A stretch of DNA of 6,631 nt from Deltaproteobacteria bacterium (GCA_019314185.1 JAFCZU010000182.1:1-6631), one strand, 5' to 3'. Positions 1 through 6,199 are shown, counted from the stretch's first letter. Numbers and translations are program-made. Notes: generated by a model not told the origin, from the sequence alone.

Positions 1-1
1 T

Positions 2-304
2 TTTGTAGATATGATATCTGTCTGGTTTTGGAATAAGTATGCTGTGCGTCCACTTCATCTTTTAGGTGGAAGCGGCATAGTTGCAACCATCATTGGCACT
101 TTGTTCGCGATGTGGGCCATCCTTCTTTATTGTAGTGGGCAGGACATTTCTGACACCGTCTGGCCAATCCTCTCTGCTTTTTGCCTTATTACGGGCCTGC
201 AATTGTTTGTTTCTGGGCTCATGGCGGACATCCTGTCGAAAACATATTATGAAAAAACTAAAGATACGCCTTACGTCATTATGAATATAATCGAAAATGA
301 GTAG
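2..304 (+). CDS. GT2 glycosyltransferase, C-terminal end (partial)
   Basis: The gene enters from the left edge, and the last 100 codons are visible in frame from base 2 to a TAG stop. What can be seen is the C-terminal membrane region typical of DPM1/GtrB-like family 2 glycosyltransferases. It has a juxtamembrane stretch with an Arg-Pro pair (visible residues 16-17) and a GG turn, a first hydrophobic helix at about residues 22-44, a second at about 53-77, then TYYE (81-84) and PYVI (90-93) in the cytoplasmic tail. Family members move a sugar from a nucleotide donor to undecaprenyl phosphate, or act at the membrane in glycan assembly. The catalytic GT-A domain lies outside the window, so donor and acceptor cannot be inferred. 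A 97-bp gap separates it from the next reading frame, which may belong to the same transcript. The family call is firm; the substrate is unknown. Confidence 0.85.
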   Translation, partial: FVDMISVWFWNKYAVRPLHLLGGSGIVATIIGTLFAMWAILLYCSGQDISDTVWPILSAFCLITGLQLFVSGLMADILSKTYYEKTKDTPYVIMNIIENE

Positions 305-401
305 AGGGGAGTTATTCGAATTGTGAGATCTGCTTTTAAAAACGAAAACAACACAAAGGACCAAAAAGGCAGGGAAATAAAACATTGGAGAGATAGCCCT
401 T

Positions 402-731
402 ATGAAAATACTGATGGTTGCCCCGACCCCATATTTTTCTGACCGGGGGTGTCATGTGCGTATATTTGAAGAGGCACGGGCTTTGCGAGCGCTGGGGCAC
501 AATGTTTCGATCTGCACCTATCATTTAGGGCGTGATCAGGATGGCGCCCCCACATATCGGACGCTAAGAGTTCCGTGGTATTCCAAACAGTCCGCTGGCC
601 CGTCGTGGCATAAACCTTATCTTGATATTCTGCTTTTTTTTAGTTGTATCTGGTTAGAAATTTGCATGAAAAAAATAATATTTTTCACTATTTGCTGTCG
701 AACAATTGGAGAGAGTCATGGCTGGAAATAA
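402..731 (+). pseudogene. Truncated GT4 glycosyltransferase (N-terminal stub)
   Basis: The ATG has a good Shine-Dalgarno (GGAGAG at 387-392, nine bases upstream). The first 80 or so residues read as the N-terminal Rossmann domain of a GT4 glycosyltransferase: MKILMVAPTPYFSDRGCHVR, then an EEARALRALGH helix and a strand leading to TYHLGRD at about 40-45. Homologues known to me with this start are roughly 350-400 residues long. Here the familiar sequence stops after the KPYLDILL stretch (about residues 71-78), at a T8 run (643-650). What follows is a low-complexity, AT-rich tail that runs on to residue 109 and overlaps the gmd start. The acceptor-side remainder, the whole donor-binding domain and the EX7E motif are missing, so no transferase activity is expected. 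I tried single-base shifts at the T run and they do not restore the gene, so this looks like a large deletion. The real homologous part ends near base 645. Confidence 0.8.
708..715 (+). promoter_or_regulatory. Shine-Dalgarno that fixes the gmd start
   Basis: The purine run GGAGAGAG lies just before ATG 718; GGAG ends six bases ahead of it. An in-frame TTG at 706 would extend the protein by four residues, but it would sit on top of this site, so ATG 718 is preferred. The ten bases ATTGGAGAGA at 705-714 also occur at 384-393 in front of the truncated GT4 gene. Confidence 0.7.
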
Positions 732-1695
732 AAGGGCTTTGATTTGCGGGATTTCTGGACAGGATGGGGGGTATCTGGCAAAGCTTCTGATAGAAAAAGG
801 GTACGAAGTTTATGGCACATCCCGAGATGCACAGATCACTTCTTTTCAGGGATTGCTGCGGCTGGGTATTTTAAGTCAAGTTCGACTTGAATCGATGGCG
901 GTTAATGACTTTCGGAGTGTTCTGCAAACCCTGGTCAAGGTAAAGCCGGATGAACTTTATAACCTGGCTGGCCAGAGTTCCGTAGGGCTTTCTTTTCAAC
1001 AGCCGGTTGAAACCCTTGAAAGTATTGCTGTTGGCACCCTCAATCTTCTCGAGGCCATTCGCTTTAGCGGTTTGGCGATTCGGTTTTACAATGCGGGTTC
1101 AAGCGAATCATTTGGCGATACCGGAGGGTTTCCTGCAGATGAAACAACACCTTTTCGTCCTCGAAGTCCCTACGGCGTTGCTAAGGCGGCTGCTTACTGG
1201 GAGGTGGCAAATTACAGGGAGGCGTACGGTTTGTACGCCTGTTCTGGTATATTGTTCAATCATGAATCTCCTCTGCGCCCCGAGCGCTTTGTAACAAAGA
1301 AGATAGTTGTTGCAGCTTGCCGTATTGCTGCTGGAAGTGGCGAACGACTTCCTCTCGGCAATCTGTCGATTTCCCGCGACTGGGGTTGGGCGCCGGAATA
1401 TGTAGTCGCTATGTGGAAAATCTTACAGCAATCTGGAGCCGACGATTTTGTGATCGCTACAGGAAAAAGCCACAAGTTGTCGGACTTTGTATCTGAGGTG
1501 TTCAAGTCAGCTGGCTTGAACTGGCAGGATTATGTCGAAATTGATTCCTCCCTGTTTCGACCGACAGATATTTCGGTCGGGACAGGAAATCCCGCCAAAG
1601 CTCAAAAAATTCTTGGGTGGAAGGCTGCCTATACGATGAGGGACGTTGCCAGGATGATGGTTGAGGATGAGCAGAAACTAAGCGATAACAATTGA
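718..1695 (+). CDS. gmd: GDP-mannose 4,6-dehydratase
   Basis: A cytoplasmic extended short-chain dehydrogenase of 325 residues. Family members convert GDP-D-mannose to GDP-4-keto-6-deoxy-D-mannose, the precursor of GDP-L-fucose, GDP-D-rhamnose, GDP-perosamine and related donors. The nucleotide-binding turn is GISGQDGGYL (11-20), with an Arg (R36) at the NADP-binding position. The catalytic region is SSE (128-130), with Ser where many Gmd proteins have Thr, and YGVAK (Y152, K156). The highly characteristic NHESPLRPERFVTKKIV (181-197) and RDWGWAPEYV (220-229) substrate and tetramer motifs are present, as is GNPAKAQKILGWK near the end (290-302). The length fits the shorter Gmd class such as that of Pseudomonas, rather than the roughly 370-residue enterobacterial form. 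ATG 718 is chosen because of its Shine-Dalgarno. No reductase or aminotransferase partner lies in the window, so the final sugar is undetermined. The GT4 gene starts 54 bases downstream, suggesting one operon. Confidence 0.95.
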   Translation: MAGNKRALICGISGQDGGYLAKLLIEKGYEVYGTSRDAQITSFQGLLRLGILSQVRLESMAVNDFRSVLQTLVKVKPDELYNLAGQSSVGLSFQQPVETLESIAVGTLNLLEAIRFSGLAIRFYNAGSSESFGDTGGFPADETTPFRPRSPYGVAKAAAYWEVANYREAYGLYACSGILFNHESPLRPERFVTKKIVVAACRIAAGSGERLPLGNLSISRDWGWAPEYVVAMWKILQQSGADDFVIATGKSHKLSDFVSEVFKSAGLNWQDYVEIDSSLFRPTDISVGTGNPAKAQKILGWKAAYTMRDVARMMVEDEQKLSDNN

Positions 1696-1737
1696 TGTTG
1701 TAGGGAATTGATTGTTCTTGAATGCGGTTGCCAACAT

Positions 1738-1743
1738 AGGGTG
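1738..1743 (+). promoter_or_regulatory. Ribosome binding site for the GT4 gene
   Basis: AGGGTG lies six bases before ATG 1750. The frame is open upstream, with a TTG at 1708 and a GTG at 1741. However, the GTG overlaps this site, and the TTG would add 14 residues unlike the family start. The conserved N-terminal strand begins right at ATG 1750. Confidence 0.55.
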
Positions 1744-1749
1744 TTCGAC

Positions 1750-2904
1750 ATGCATATATTGGTACTCAATTATGAGTATCCACCTTTGGGTGGAGGGGGC
1801 GGCATTGCTTGTAAGAAATATGCCGAGGGATGGGTTCGTTTAGGGCATGAGGTGACAGTTGTTACTTCCCATTTAATGGATTTGCCCTTTGACTGTATTG
1901 AGGATGGTATTCGTGTTATCCGTGTTCCTGTTTGGGGGCGAAAGGACATGGCAGCAGCTTCAATTACAAGCATGCTCAGTTATAATCCATCCGGTTTTTT
2001 TAGCTTTTTTACTAAGCGGATTAAATTTGATATCGTTAATACTCATTTCTCCTTTCCAACCGGGCCGTTGGGGGCCTTGATTGCATTTTTTAGAAGAAAA
2101 CCAAATGTTCTCATGGTGTATGGAGCCGATATTCACGATCCCAGTCGGTTTTCGCCCAACGACAGCAAAGTGTTGACTCGAATCAATTCCTTTTTGCTGA
2201 ATCAGGCCAGTGCCGTTGTTGCCGAATCCGAAGACATCAAAGGTTGGGCCAACAAGTTTTATACCTTCGGAAATGACATCAGGATCATTAAGCTTCCGTA
2301 TTCTCTGGTGGATTTTGATTCAACCGGGTGGGAGTCGCTTGGACTTGCGCCGGATAAAACGTACCTTGTTTCTGTCGGTCGCTTGGTTAAACGCAAAGGT
2401 TTCGGAAACCTGCTTGAAGCACTGGCAATGATTGAAGATAAATCTATCGAATCCTTGATTGTTGGTGATGGCCCTGAAAGGGAAGCCCTTTGTGCTCAGA
2501 TTGATAAACTTGGGCTGCAGGGGCGGGTGCATCTGCTTGGGCATGTTTCAAACGAAAAGAAATTTCAATATCTCGAAAACTCTGATGCGTTTGTTTTGAG
2601 TTCAGATCATGAAGGTTTTGGCATCGTGCTTCAGGAGGCCATGCAGGTCGGACTGCCAATCGTTTCAACCAATCAGGGTGGACAGACTGATTTCTTGACA
2701 GATGATAGGAATGCACTGCTGGTTCCGCCAAGAGATCCTGTCGCTTTAGCTGGGGCGATAAAAAGGATTTGCTGTGATGGGGAGTTAAGACGAAGAATGG
2801 GGATTGCCAATCGTGAAACGCTCAAAAGTTTCGATCAGATGACTATATGTAAAGAATATATTGAAATTTTTGAGGAGGTCTTGAGTGCAGACACAAAATT
2901 ATGA
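1750..2904 (+). CDS. GT4 family glycosyltransferase
   Basis: An intact 384-residue retaining glycosyltransferase of the GT-B fold, GT4 family, expected to act at the cytoplasmic face of the inner membrane on a lipid-linked glycan. The N-terminal domain opens with MHILVLNYEYPPLGGGGG, whose glycine-rich loop follows the first strand, then a helix ending in RLGHEVTVVTS (30-40). The C-terminal donor domain has VGRLVKRKGF (209-218, with R211 and K216 at the usual phosphate-binding positions), VGDGPERE (238-245) and LLGHVSNEK (262-270). The EX7E motif is E288 to E296 in HEGFGIVLQEAM, followed by GLPIVSTNQGG (301-311). Length and domain order are normal, so it should be active. The donor sugar cannot be told; the adjacent gmd makes a GDP-deoxyhexose possible, by inference only. 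Its last 20 bases overlap the start of the next methyltransferase gene, a sign of translational coupling. Confidence 0.93.
   Translation: MHILVLNYEYPPLGGGGGIACKKYAEGWVRLGHEVTVVTSHLMDLPFDCIEDGIRVIRVPVWGRKDMAAASITSMLSYNPSGFFSFFTKRIKFDIVNTHFSFPTGPLGALIAFFRRKPNVLMVYGADIHDPSRFSPNDSKVLTRINSFLLNQASAVVAESEDIKGWANKFYTFGNDIRIIKLPYSLVDFDSTGWESLGLAPDKTYLVSVGRLVKRKGFGNLLEALAMIEDKSIESLIVGDGPEREALCAQIDKLGLQGRVHLLGHVSNEKKFQYLENSDAFVLSSDHEGFGIVLQEAMQVGLPIVSTNQGGQTDFLTDDRNALLVPPRDPVALAGAIKRICCDGELRRRMGIANRETLKSFDQMTICKEYIEIFEEVLSADTKL
2873..2879 (+). promoter_or_regulatory. Strong Shine-Dalgarno for the GTG-started methyltransferase
   Basis: AGGAGGT, a near-complete anti-16S match, sits inside the last codons of the GT4 gene, five bases before GTG 2885. 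It supports that unusual start over any internal ATG; the next one in frame is about 24 codons later. Confidence 0.75.
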
Positions 2905-3604
2905 TCGTTATGTAACAAGTCATCTGGGTTTTGTTCAAAAGGAAAATCATGAAATCATGTCCAGGTATTTTGCAAAAAACTATTTGAGGCATTTGGGCAA
3001 GAAAACATCCCAGGTTTTAGAGATTGGATGTGGGCTGGGATCTTTTCTCTATTTTTTACAGCAGTATGGTTTTGTAAATTATTCAGCTATCGATTTAAGT
3101 GAAGAATGTGTTTCCTCATGTATCGACATGGGGCTCGGCAGTCAAGCGAATTTGGAACGAGCTGACGCCTTCGATTTCTTGAAAAACAGCCCAAAGAAGT
3201 TCGACGTCATCGTGATGAATGATGTGATAGAACATATAGAAAAAGAAAAAATAGTCGAAATGCTGAAACTTATCTATGTCTCCTTGGCCGATGGTGGCCG
3301 ACTTATCATCAAGGTGGTCAATTCCTCCAATCCCGTTACTGGAGCGAGCAGCCGTTATATCGATTTTACGCATACCATTTGTTTTACCCAGGAAAGCCTG
3401 TCACAAGTGTTGCGTTTGGGAGGCTTTTCATCCTTTCAGGTCTTGCCACAGGACATCTGGGTTTTTAATCCTATAGTGAACGGAATAGGAAAGCTGTTGC
3501 AAGGGGGGGTGAATCTTCTTTTTAGAGGACTGTTTCTATTATATGGTCGAAAGTCGACCACGATCTTTACTAAAGATATTATTGTTGTTGCACAGAAACA
3601 ATAG
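2885..3604 (+). CDS. Class I SAM-dependent methyltransferase
   Basis: A 239-residue methyltransferase of the Methyltransf_11/UbiE-like Rossmann type. Motif I is VLEIGCGLGSF (44-54), the acidic residue that binds the ribose of SAM is D70 in the AIDLS strand, motif II is DVIVMNDVIEHI (107-118), and the GGRL turn before strand five is at 137-140. A conserved-looking DFTH segment lies at 160-163. The C-terminal portion from about 193 to 220 is hydrophobic and amphipathic, compatible with membrane association. The protein ends in IIVVAQKQ, a usual ending for this family, so the 3' end looks native. It starts with GTG, overlaps the GT4 gene by 20 bases and has a strong Shine-Dalgarno, so the two are probably made together. 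It likely methylates a glycan or lipid-linked intermediate; O- versus N-methylation and the acceptor are unknown. A short hairpin (3545-3559) and a G7 run (3503-3509) lie in its last third. Confidence 0.9.
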   Translation: MQTQNYDRYVTSHLGFVQKENHEIMSRYFAKNYLRHLGKKTSQVLEIGCGLGSFLYFLQQYGFVNYSAIDLSEECVSSCIDMGLGSQANLERADAFDFLKNSPKKFDVIVMNDVIEHIEKEKIVEMLKLIYVSLADGGRLIIKVVNSSNPVTGASSRYIDFTHTICFTQESLSQVLRLGGFSSFQVLPQDIWVFNPIVNGIGKLLQGGVNLLFRGLFLLYGRKSTTIFTKDIIVVAQKQ

Positions 3605-4020
3605 ATGATTCCGTCGGTTGCACAAGTTTGCAGCGGGGCACCCGCTATTAACATTGGGAGTTCCAAGAAAAACCTTAGCATCAAAAAAGACATGGGAATC
3701 TTCGGGCACAGGAAGTTCTTCAAGAATATCATGATGCGTAGCTTCTTTAATGCGGCAAACAAAATGACATTTATCCTGCTGCCATTGGTCAAACAAATGA
3801 TGTGCCTGATATCCACGATCCAGCACACCTGTTTGGCCAGGGTCGATGATATTACTAACAAAGGGTCTTTCGGCCCCATTACCTTCTGTTAGAAAGAGTT
3901 TGCGCGGAACGCCATGATTCAGGTCGAAGCCAAGGTGCAGTCCTGAGTGCCTGAATTTACAGTGTACGAAACGTGTTGGTGGAGCATTTTTGTGATGGAT
4001 TAGCGCAGAAAGCATTGTCC
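3605..4020 (-). mobile_element. IS4-family transposase remnant (internal fragment)
   Basis: On the minus strand, an open frame from about 4015 down to about 3644 reads as the middle of an IS4-type DDE transposase. It has LHLGFDLNHGVPRKLFLTEG (27-46, counting from the Met at 4015), GAERPFVS (47-54), GQTGVLDRGYQ with the second catalytic Asp at 3818-3820, KCHFVCRIK (82-90) and FDAKVFLGTPNVN (111-123). The first catalytic Asp region is missing on one side. On the other side the domain carrying the catalytic Glu is gone, and similarity fades after about 3644. No terminal inverted repeats or target duplication could be found at either edge, so this is a scar, not a mobile copy. No frameshift interrupts the roughly 124 recognisable codons, which suggests fairly recent arrival. 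It sits exactly between a complete methyltransferase and the tail of another. The exact edges are uncertain by some tens of bases. Confidence 0.8.
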
Positions 4021-4125
4021 ATCCCTAACCCATACATGCTGTTGCTTTTTCTGCCGATTGGAATATTGCAGAAAATTATAAAAAAAAGTGGGCGTATTGA
4101 TGTATTGGCACAGAAAAAGTCATGA
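4021..4125 (+). pseudogene. C-terminal remnant of a second methyltransferase
   Basis: Immediately beyond the transposase fragment, one frame reads IPNPYMLLLFLPIGILQ followed by KIIKKSGRIDVLAQKKS and a TGA at 4123-4125. This pattern, with a proline-containing hydrophobic helix, a basic stretch and a final strand ending in LAQK, resembles the end of UbiE-like methyltransferases in polysaccharide loci. The neighbouring complete methyltransferase ends similarly, in VVAQKQ. The stop overlaps the next ATG as ATGA, which is what one expects of a native gene junction. No SAM-binding motif survives, since everything upstream is replaced by the insertion-sequence fragment. An internal ATG at 4036 could give a 29-residue peptide, but it has no visible Shine-Dalgarno. 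The family assignment rests on a short stretch and is an inference. Confidence 0.55.
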
Positions 4126-5069
4126 AAAGTAAACCGTTTTTTGTTTGCAAAATCATCTTTAGTTTGGGGCTCCTGGGCTTGCTGATTTGTACGACAAACC
4201 TGAGACTGCTTAGCAACGTGTTACTTGAGGTTGATTTGCGGTATTTTCTCATTGTACTGACTATCGGATTAGTGGGCATGATAGTTTCTGCCTATAAATG
4301 GCAGTCCTTGCTGGTTGCCGGCGGCATCTGCTGCGGGCTCTGGACCTTAGTTCGCTATTACTTGATTGGTATTTATTTCAACAACTTTCTCCCTACCTCC
4401 ATCGGTGGTGATGCTATGCGAGCCTTGCTGGTTTCCGCTCGCTACGGTCGGGGTCTTTTGGCAATCACCTCGGTATTTGCCGAACGGTTATCCGGATTGG
4501 TGGCTCTGCTTTTGGTCGCCGGAACCCTTAGCCTCGAAGGGAATCTTTTCCCTATGCAGAGATGGTTGGGAGCGGGCTTGCTTTTTGCTGTTCTTGCCCT
4601 GGCAGTGTTAGTCAAAGGGATATGGTGGAAACCCCTGTTGGCCCCATTTCCAGATAATTTCCGTACCAAAATAGAGAACTTTTTTGTTACTTTATCCAAG
4701 TACCGCACCGATCGTCGTGTCATGTTTACCATGGGCTGGACATCGCTGATTTACCCGTTTCTGGTTGGGATAGTCTATTACTATGCAGGGCGGGCATTTT
4801 CGGTGTATATACCTTTTTTTGACCTGGTGGTTATCAGTTCCTTGGTGACACTGCTGACTTTAGTTCCGGTTTCGCTCAACGGTTTGGGCTTGCGGGAGGG
4901 TGGTTTCGTTTATTTTCTTGGTTTACAAGGTGTTCCGCAGGCACAAGCCCTCTCTCTCTCCCTACTGGTGTTTGGATCGACGCTGCTGTTGAGTTTGGTT
5001 GGGGGGGGCCTCCTACTATTTGAACGGAGCCGAGGTAGTGAAATTGTCTCAACACGCAATAGAGGTTGA
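4122..5069 (+). CDS. YbhN/UPF0104-type integral membrane protein (flippase-like)
   Basis: A 315-residue polytopic membrane protein of the lysylphosphatidylglycerol-synthase transmembrane family (UPF0104, YbhN-like). Hydrophobic segments lie at roughly 9-25, 41-57, 112-137, 148-166, 204-222, 232-250 and 275-300. Conserved family stretches are KWQSLL (59-64), YFNNFLPTSIGGDAMRALL (85-103), FAERLSGLVALLL (119-131) and SLNGLGLREGGFVYFLGLQG (251-270). Members are often found in glycan and lipid loci and are described as flippase-like, but their biochemical role is mostly unproven. There is no soluble aminoacyl-transferase domain as in MprF. The length is normal for a stand-alone version. The ATG overlaps the stop of the upstream methyltransferase remnant, and no clear Shine-Dalgarno precedes it. 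Its translation was therefore probably coupled to a gene that is now broken. A G8 run (5001-5008) encodes the GGG near residue 295. Confidence 0.85.
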   Translation: MKSKPFFVCKIIFSLGLLGLLICTTNLRLLSNVLLEVDLRYFLIVLTIGLVGMIVSAYKWQSLLVAGGICCGLWTLVRYYLIGIYFNNFLPTSIGGDAMRALLVSARYGRGLLAITSVFAERLSGLVALLLVAGTLSLEGNLFPMQRWLGAGLLFAVLALAVLVKGIWWKPLLAPFPDNFRTKIENFFVTLSKYRTDRRVMFTMGWTSLIYPFLVGIVYYYAGRAFSVYIPFFDLVVISSLVTLLTLVPVSLNGLGLREGGFVYFLGLQGVPQAQALSLSLLVFGSTLLLSLVGGGLLLFERSRGSEIVSTRNRG

Positions 5070-5129
5070 AGTGTTTCGTCGGAATATTTATGTAGGGAAA
5101 AGCTGGTTGCAATTTTGAATTAATATCTT

Positions 5130-5324
5130 ATGTCTGCATTCAAAACAATAAAACACCCCAAAAATATGTTTATTGTTGCTTACATATTTGGTTGGAAATA
5201 TAAATAAATACGGCAGCTTTTGGCCCGGAAAAGCTTGGGATTACTCTATGTTAAACGAAAAATTCCTGTGCGGCTTGTCGAAATGAAATTTTTTCTGGCT
5301 GAAATTGCAGGAAACATCGAATGA
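5130..5324 (+). pseudogene. Possible C-terminal gene remnant
   Basis: Between the membrane protein and the AT-rich methyltransferase, one frame reads 25 codons from ATG 5130, meets a TAA at 5205-5207, and then runs on for 38 stop-free codons to TGA 5322-5324. The second part (IRQLLARKSLGLLYVKRKIP and then VRLVEMKFFLAEIAGNIE) looks like a real protein tail, basic and amphipathic. Its stop overlaps the next ATG as ATGA, as at an operon junction. It reminds me faintly of glycosyltransferase C-termini, but that is not enough to name it. It may be the end of a gene whose body was lost, with the TAA a later nonsense change, or chance. The remaining parts of the 5070-5320 interval hold nothing else I can support, apart from a weak promoter candidate. 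Confidence 0.35.
5176..5204 (+). promoter_or_regulatory. Weak candidate sigma-70 promoter
   Basis: TTGCTT (5176-5181) and TATAAA (5199-5204) are separated by 17 bases, giving a 3/6 match at -35 and 5/6 at -10. They lie about 115 bases ahead of the AT-rich methyltransferase. The surrounding sequence is very AT-rich, so such a match may be chance. It also falls inside the possible gene remnant. Confidence 0.2.
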
Positions 5325-6067
5325 AAAAACTTAATACTTTAGCAGAATTAAAGAAGCAAAAAGAGTTTTATAAAAACTTTGCTGAACAATTCGATCAAAA
5401 GTGTAAGCGAGAAAATTCAAATCATTTTTATAAAATAAGGCGTATCGAAAAATATTTCTTAGATTTATTGTTTCAAAACTCAGGTGAGAGATGCGATATC
5501 GCTGAGTTAGGTGCTGGTACAGGTATTCACGCGAAACACTTTTTGGAGAGGTTTCACAAACGAATTAATGAATTTGTTTGTGTTGATCTATCCCTAGAAA
5601 TGATACAGATTGCAAAGGAAAGGCTGGATAGCTATCCTAATATCAGATATATAGAAAGCTCTGCAGAAAACTTGACTTTAAATGAAAAAATAGACGGGAT
5701 TTATATAAGTGGATCGCTCCATCATTTTGAAAATCCATACCAAGTTTTGGAAAAAATAAAAAAAAATATTTTAAAAAAAAATGGTTTGTTGGTTGTTTGT
5801 GAACCTATAGTTTGGAACCCCGTAAATTTCATCAAGGCATTGCCTAGACCTGAAGAAAGAAATCAATTCTCATTGGCACGAAGAACTAATGTGCGAAAAT
5901 ATCTGAAAAAAATCGGTTATGAAATATTGTCGGATGAGGTACTTCACTATTGTCCCACGAAAGGCACTTTTCTCAATATTTTGTGGCCTCGAGAATTTTT
6001 AGAAAATATTCCCATTTTTGATCCGTTAGCCATTATGTATGTTTTTTGTTGTAGGAACTCAGTGTAA
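5321..6067 (+). CDS. Class I SAM-dependent methyltransferase, AT-rich
   Basis: A 248-residue methyltransferase of the Methyltransf_11/25 type. Motif I is AELGAGTGIH (61-70), the ribose-binding acidic residue is D89 in FVCVDLS, and an ESSAEN loop at 112-117 supplies the usual adenine-contact region. The post-motif segment is SGSLHHFENP (130-139), followed by the GLLVVCEP strand (155-162). The N-terminus is a Lys-rich helix with YKNFAEQFDQ (17-26), as in many small-molecule and sugar methyltransferases. AGGA at 5309-5312 precedes the ATG by eight bases. The gene differs strikingly from its neighbours: sampled 60-base blocks are 27% (5341-5400) and 28% (5701-5760) G+C, against 55% in a block of the membrane-protein gene (4441-4500), and the protein is rich in Lys, Asn and Ile. 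This points to acquisition from an AT-rich donor. Its position in the cluster suggests glycan modification; the acceptor is unknown. Confidence 0.88.
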   Translation: MKKLNTLAELKKQKEFYKNFAEQFDQKCKRENSNHFYKIRRIEKYFLDLLFQNSGERCDIAELGAGTGIHAKHFLERFHKRINEFVCVDLSLEMIQIAKERLDSYPNIRYIESSAENLTLNEKIDGIYISGSLHHFENPYQVLEKIKKNILKKNGLLVVCEPIVWNPVNFIKALPRPEERNQFSLARRTNVRKYLKKIGYEILSDEVLHYCPTKGTFLNILWPREFLENIPIFDPLAIMYVFCCRNSV

Positions 6068-6199
6068 TAGTGCCCCTGATTGCTACTGTTGCGGGCGGGA
6101 GAAGGATAGACCCCATGGCCTCGCTCAGAGGCTTAGCTGTGACTGGCTGAAGATCGGCGCTTATTAGGTTAAATTATAATTATAGAAGGCAAAGCAGAC
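6068..6199 (+). other. Non-coding interval with a GC-rich block
   Basis: No gene can be supported here. The block at 6071-6130 is about 62% G+C, wedged between a very AT-rich gene and an average one. It contains a short perfect hairpin (GCCTC and GAGGC, 6118-6132) with no following T run, so it is not a convincing terminator. A TATAAT at 6175-6180 has no partner -35 and lies too close to the next Shine-Dalgarno to be a likely promoter. The block could be a scar of an earlier insertion. Confidence 0.4.

Noticed and set aside
323..441. 39-codon frame starting at a GTG in the gap before the truncated GT4 gene
   Set aside because: It has no Shine-Dalgarno and no recognisable sequence, and it runs out of frame through the well-supported GT4 start.
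1501..1520. Inverted repeat TTCAAG and CTTGAA inside gmd
   Set aside because: It is a short six-base stem with an eight-base loop in well-conserved coding sequence; no regulatory reason to keep it.
3545..3559. Perfect 6-bp stem with a 3-base loop (GGTCGA and TCGACC)
   Set aside because: It is inside the coding end of the methyltransferase and has no T run, so it is not a terminator; it may be chance.
3605..3892. 95-codon open frame on the + strand after the first methyltransferase
   Set aside because: It lies antisense to the transposase fragment, whose minus-strand frame has recognisable IS4 motifs (DRGYQ, HFVCRIK); the + frame has no recognisable protein.
6060..6167. Stop-free Cys-rich frame across the GC-rich block after the AT-rich methyltransferase
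   Set aside because: There is no start codon with a Shine-Dalgarno, and about 33 codons of open frame are expected by chance in GC-rich DNA.
6175..6180. TATAAT before the DUF2079 gene
   Set aside because: There is no -35 match at normal spacing, and transcription from it would begin at the Shine-Dalgarno itself, leaving no room for a leader.
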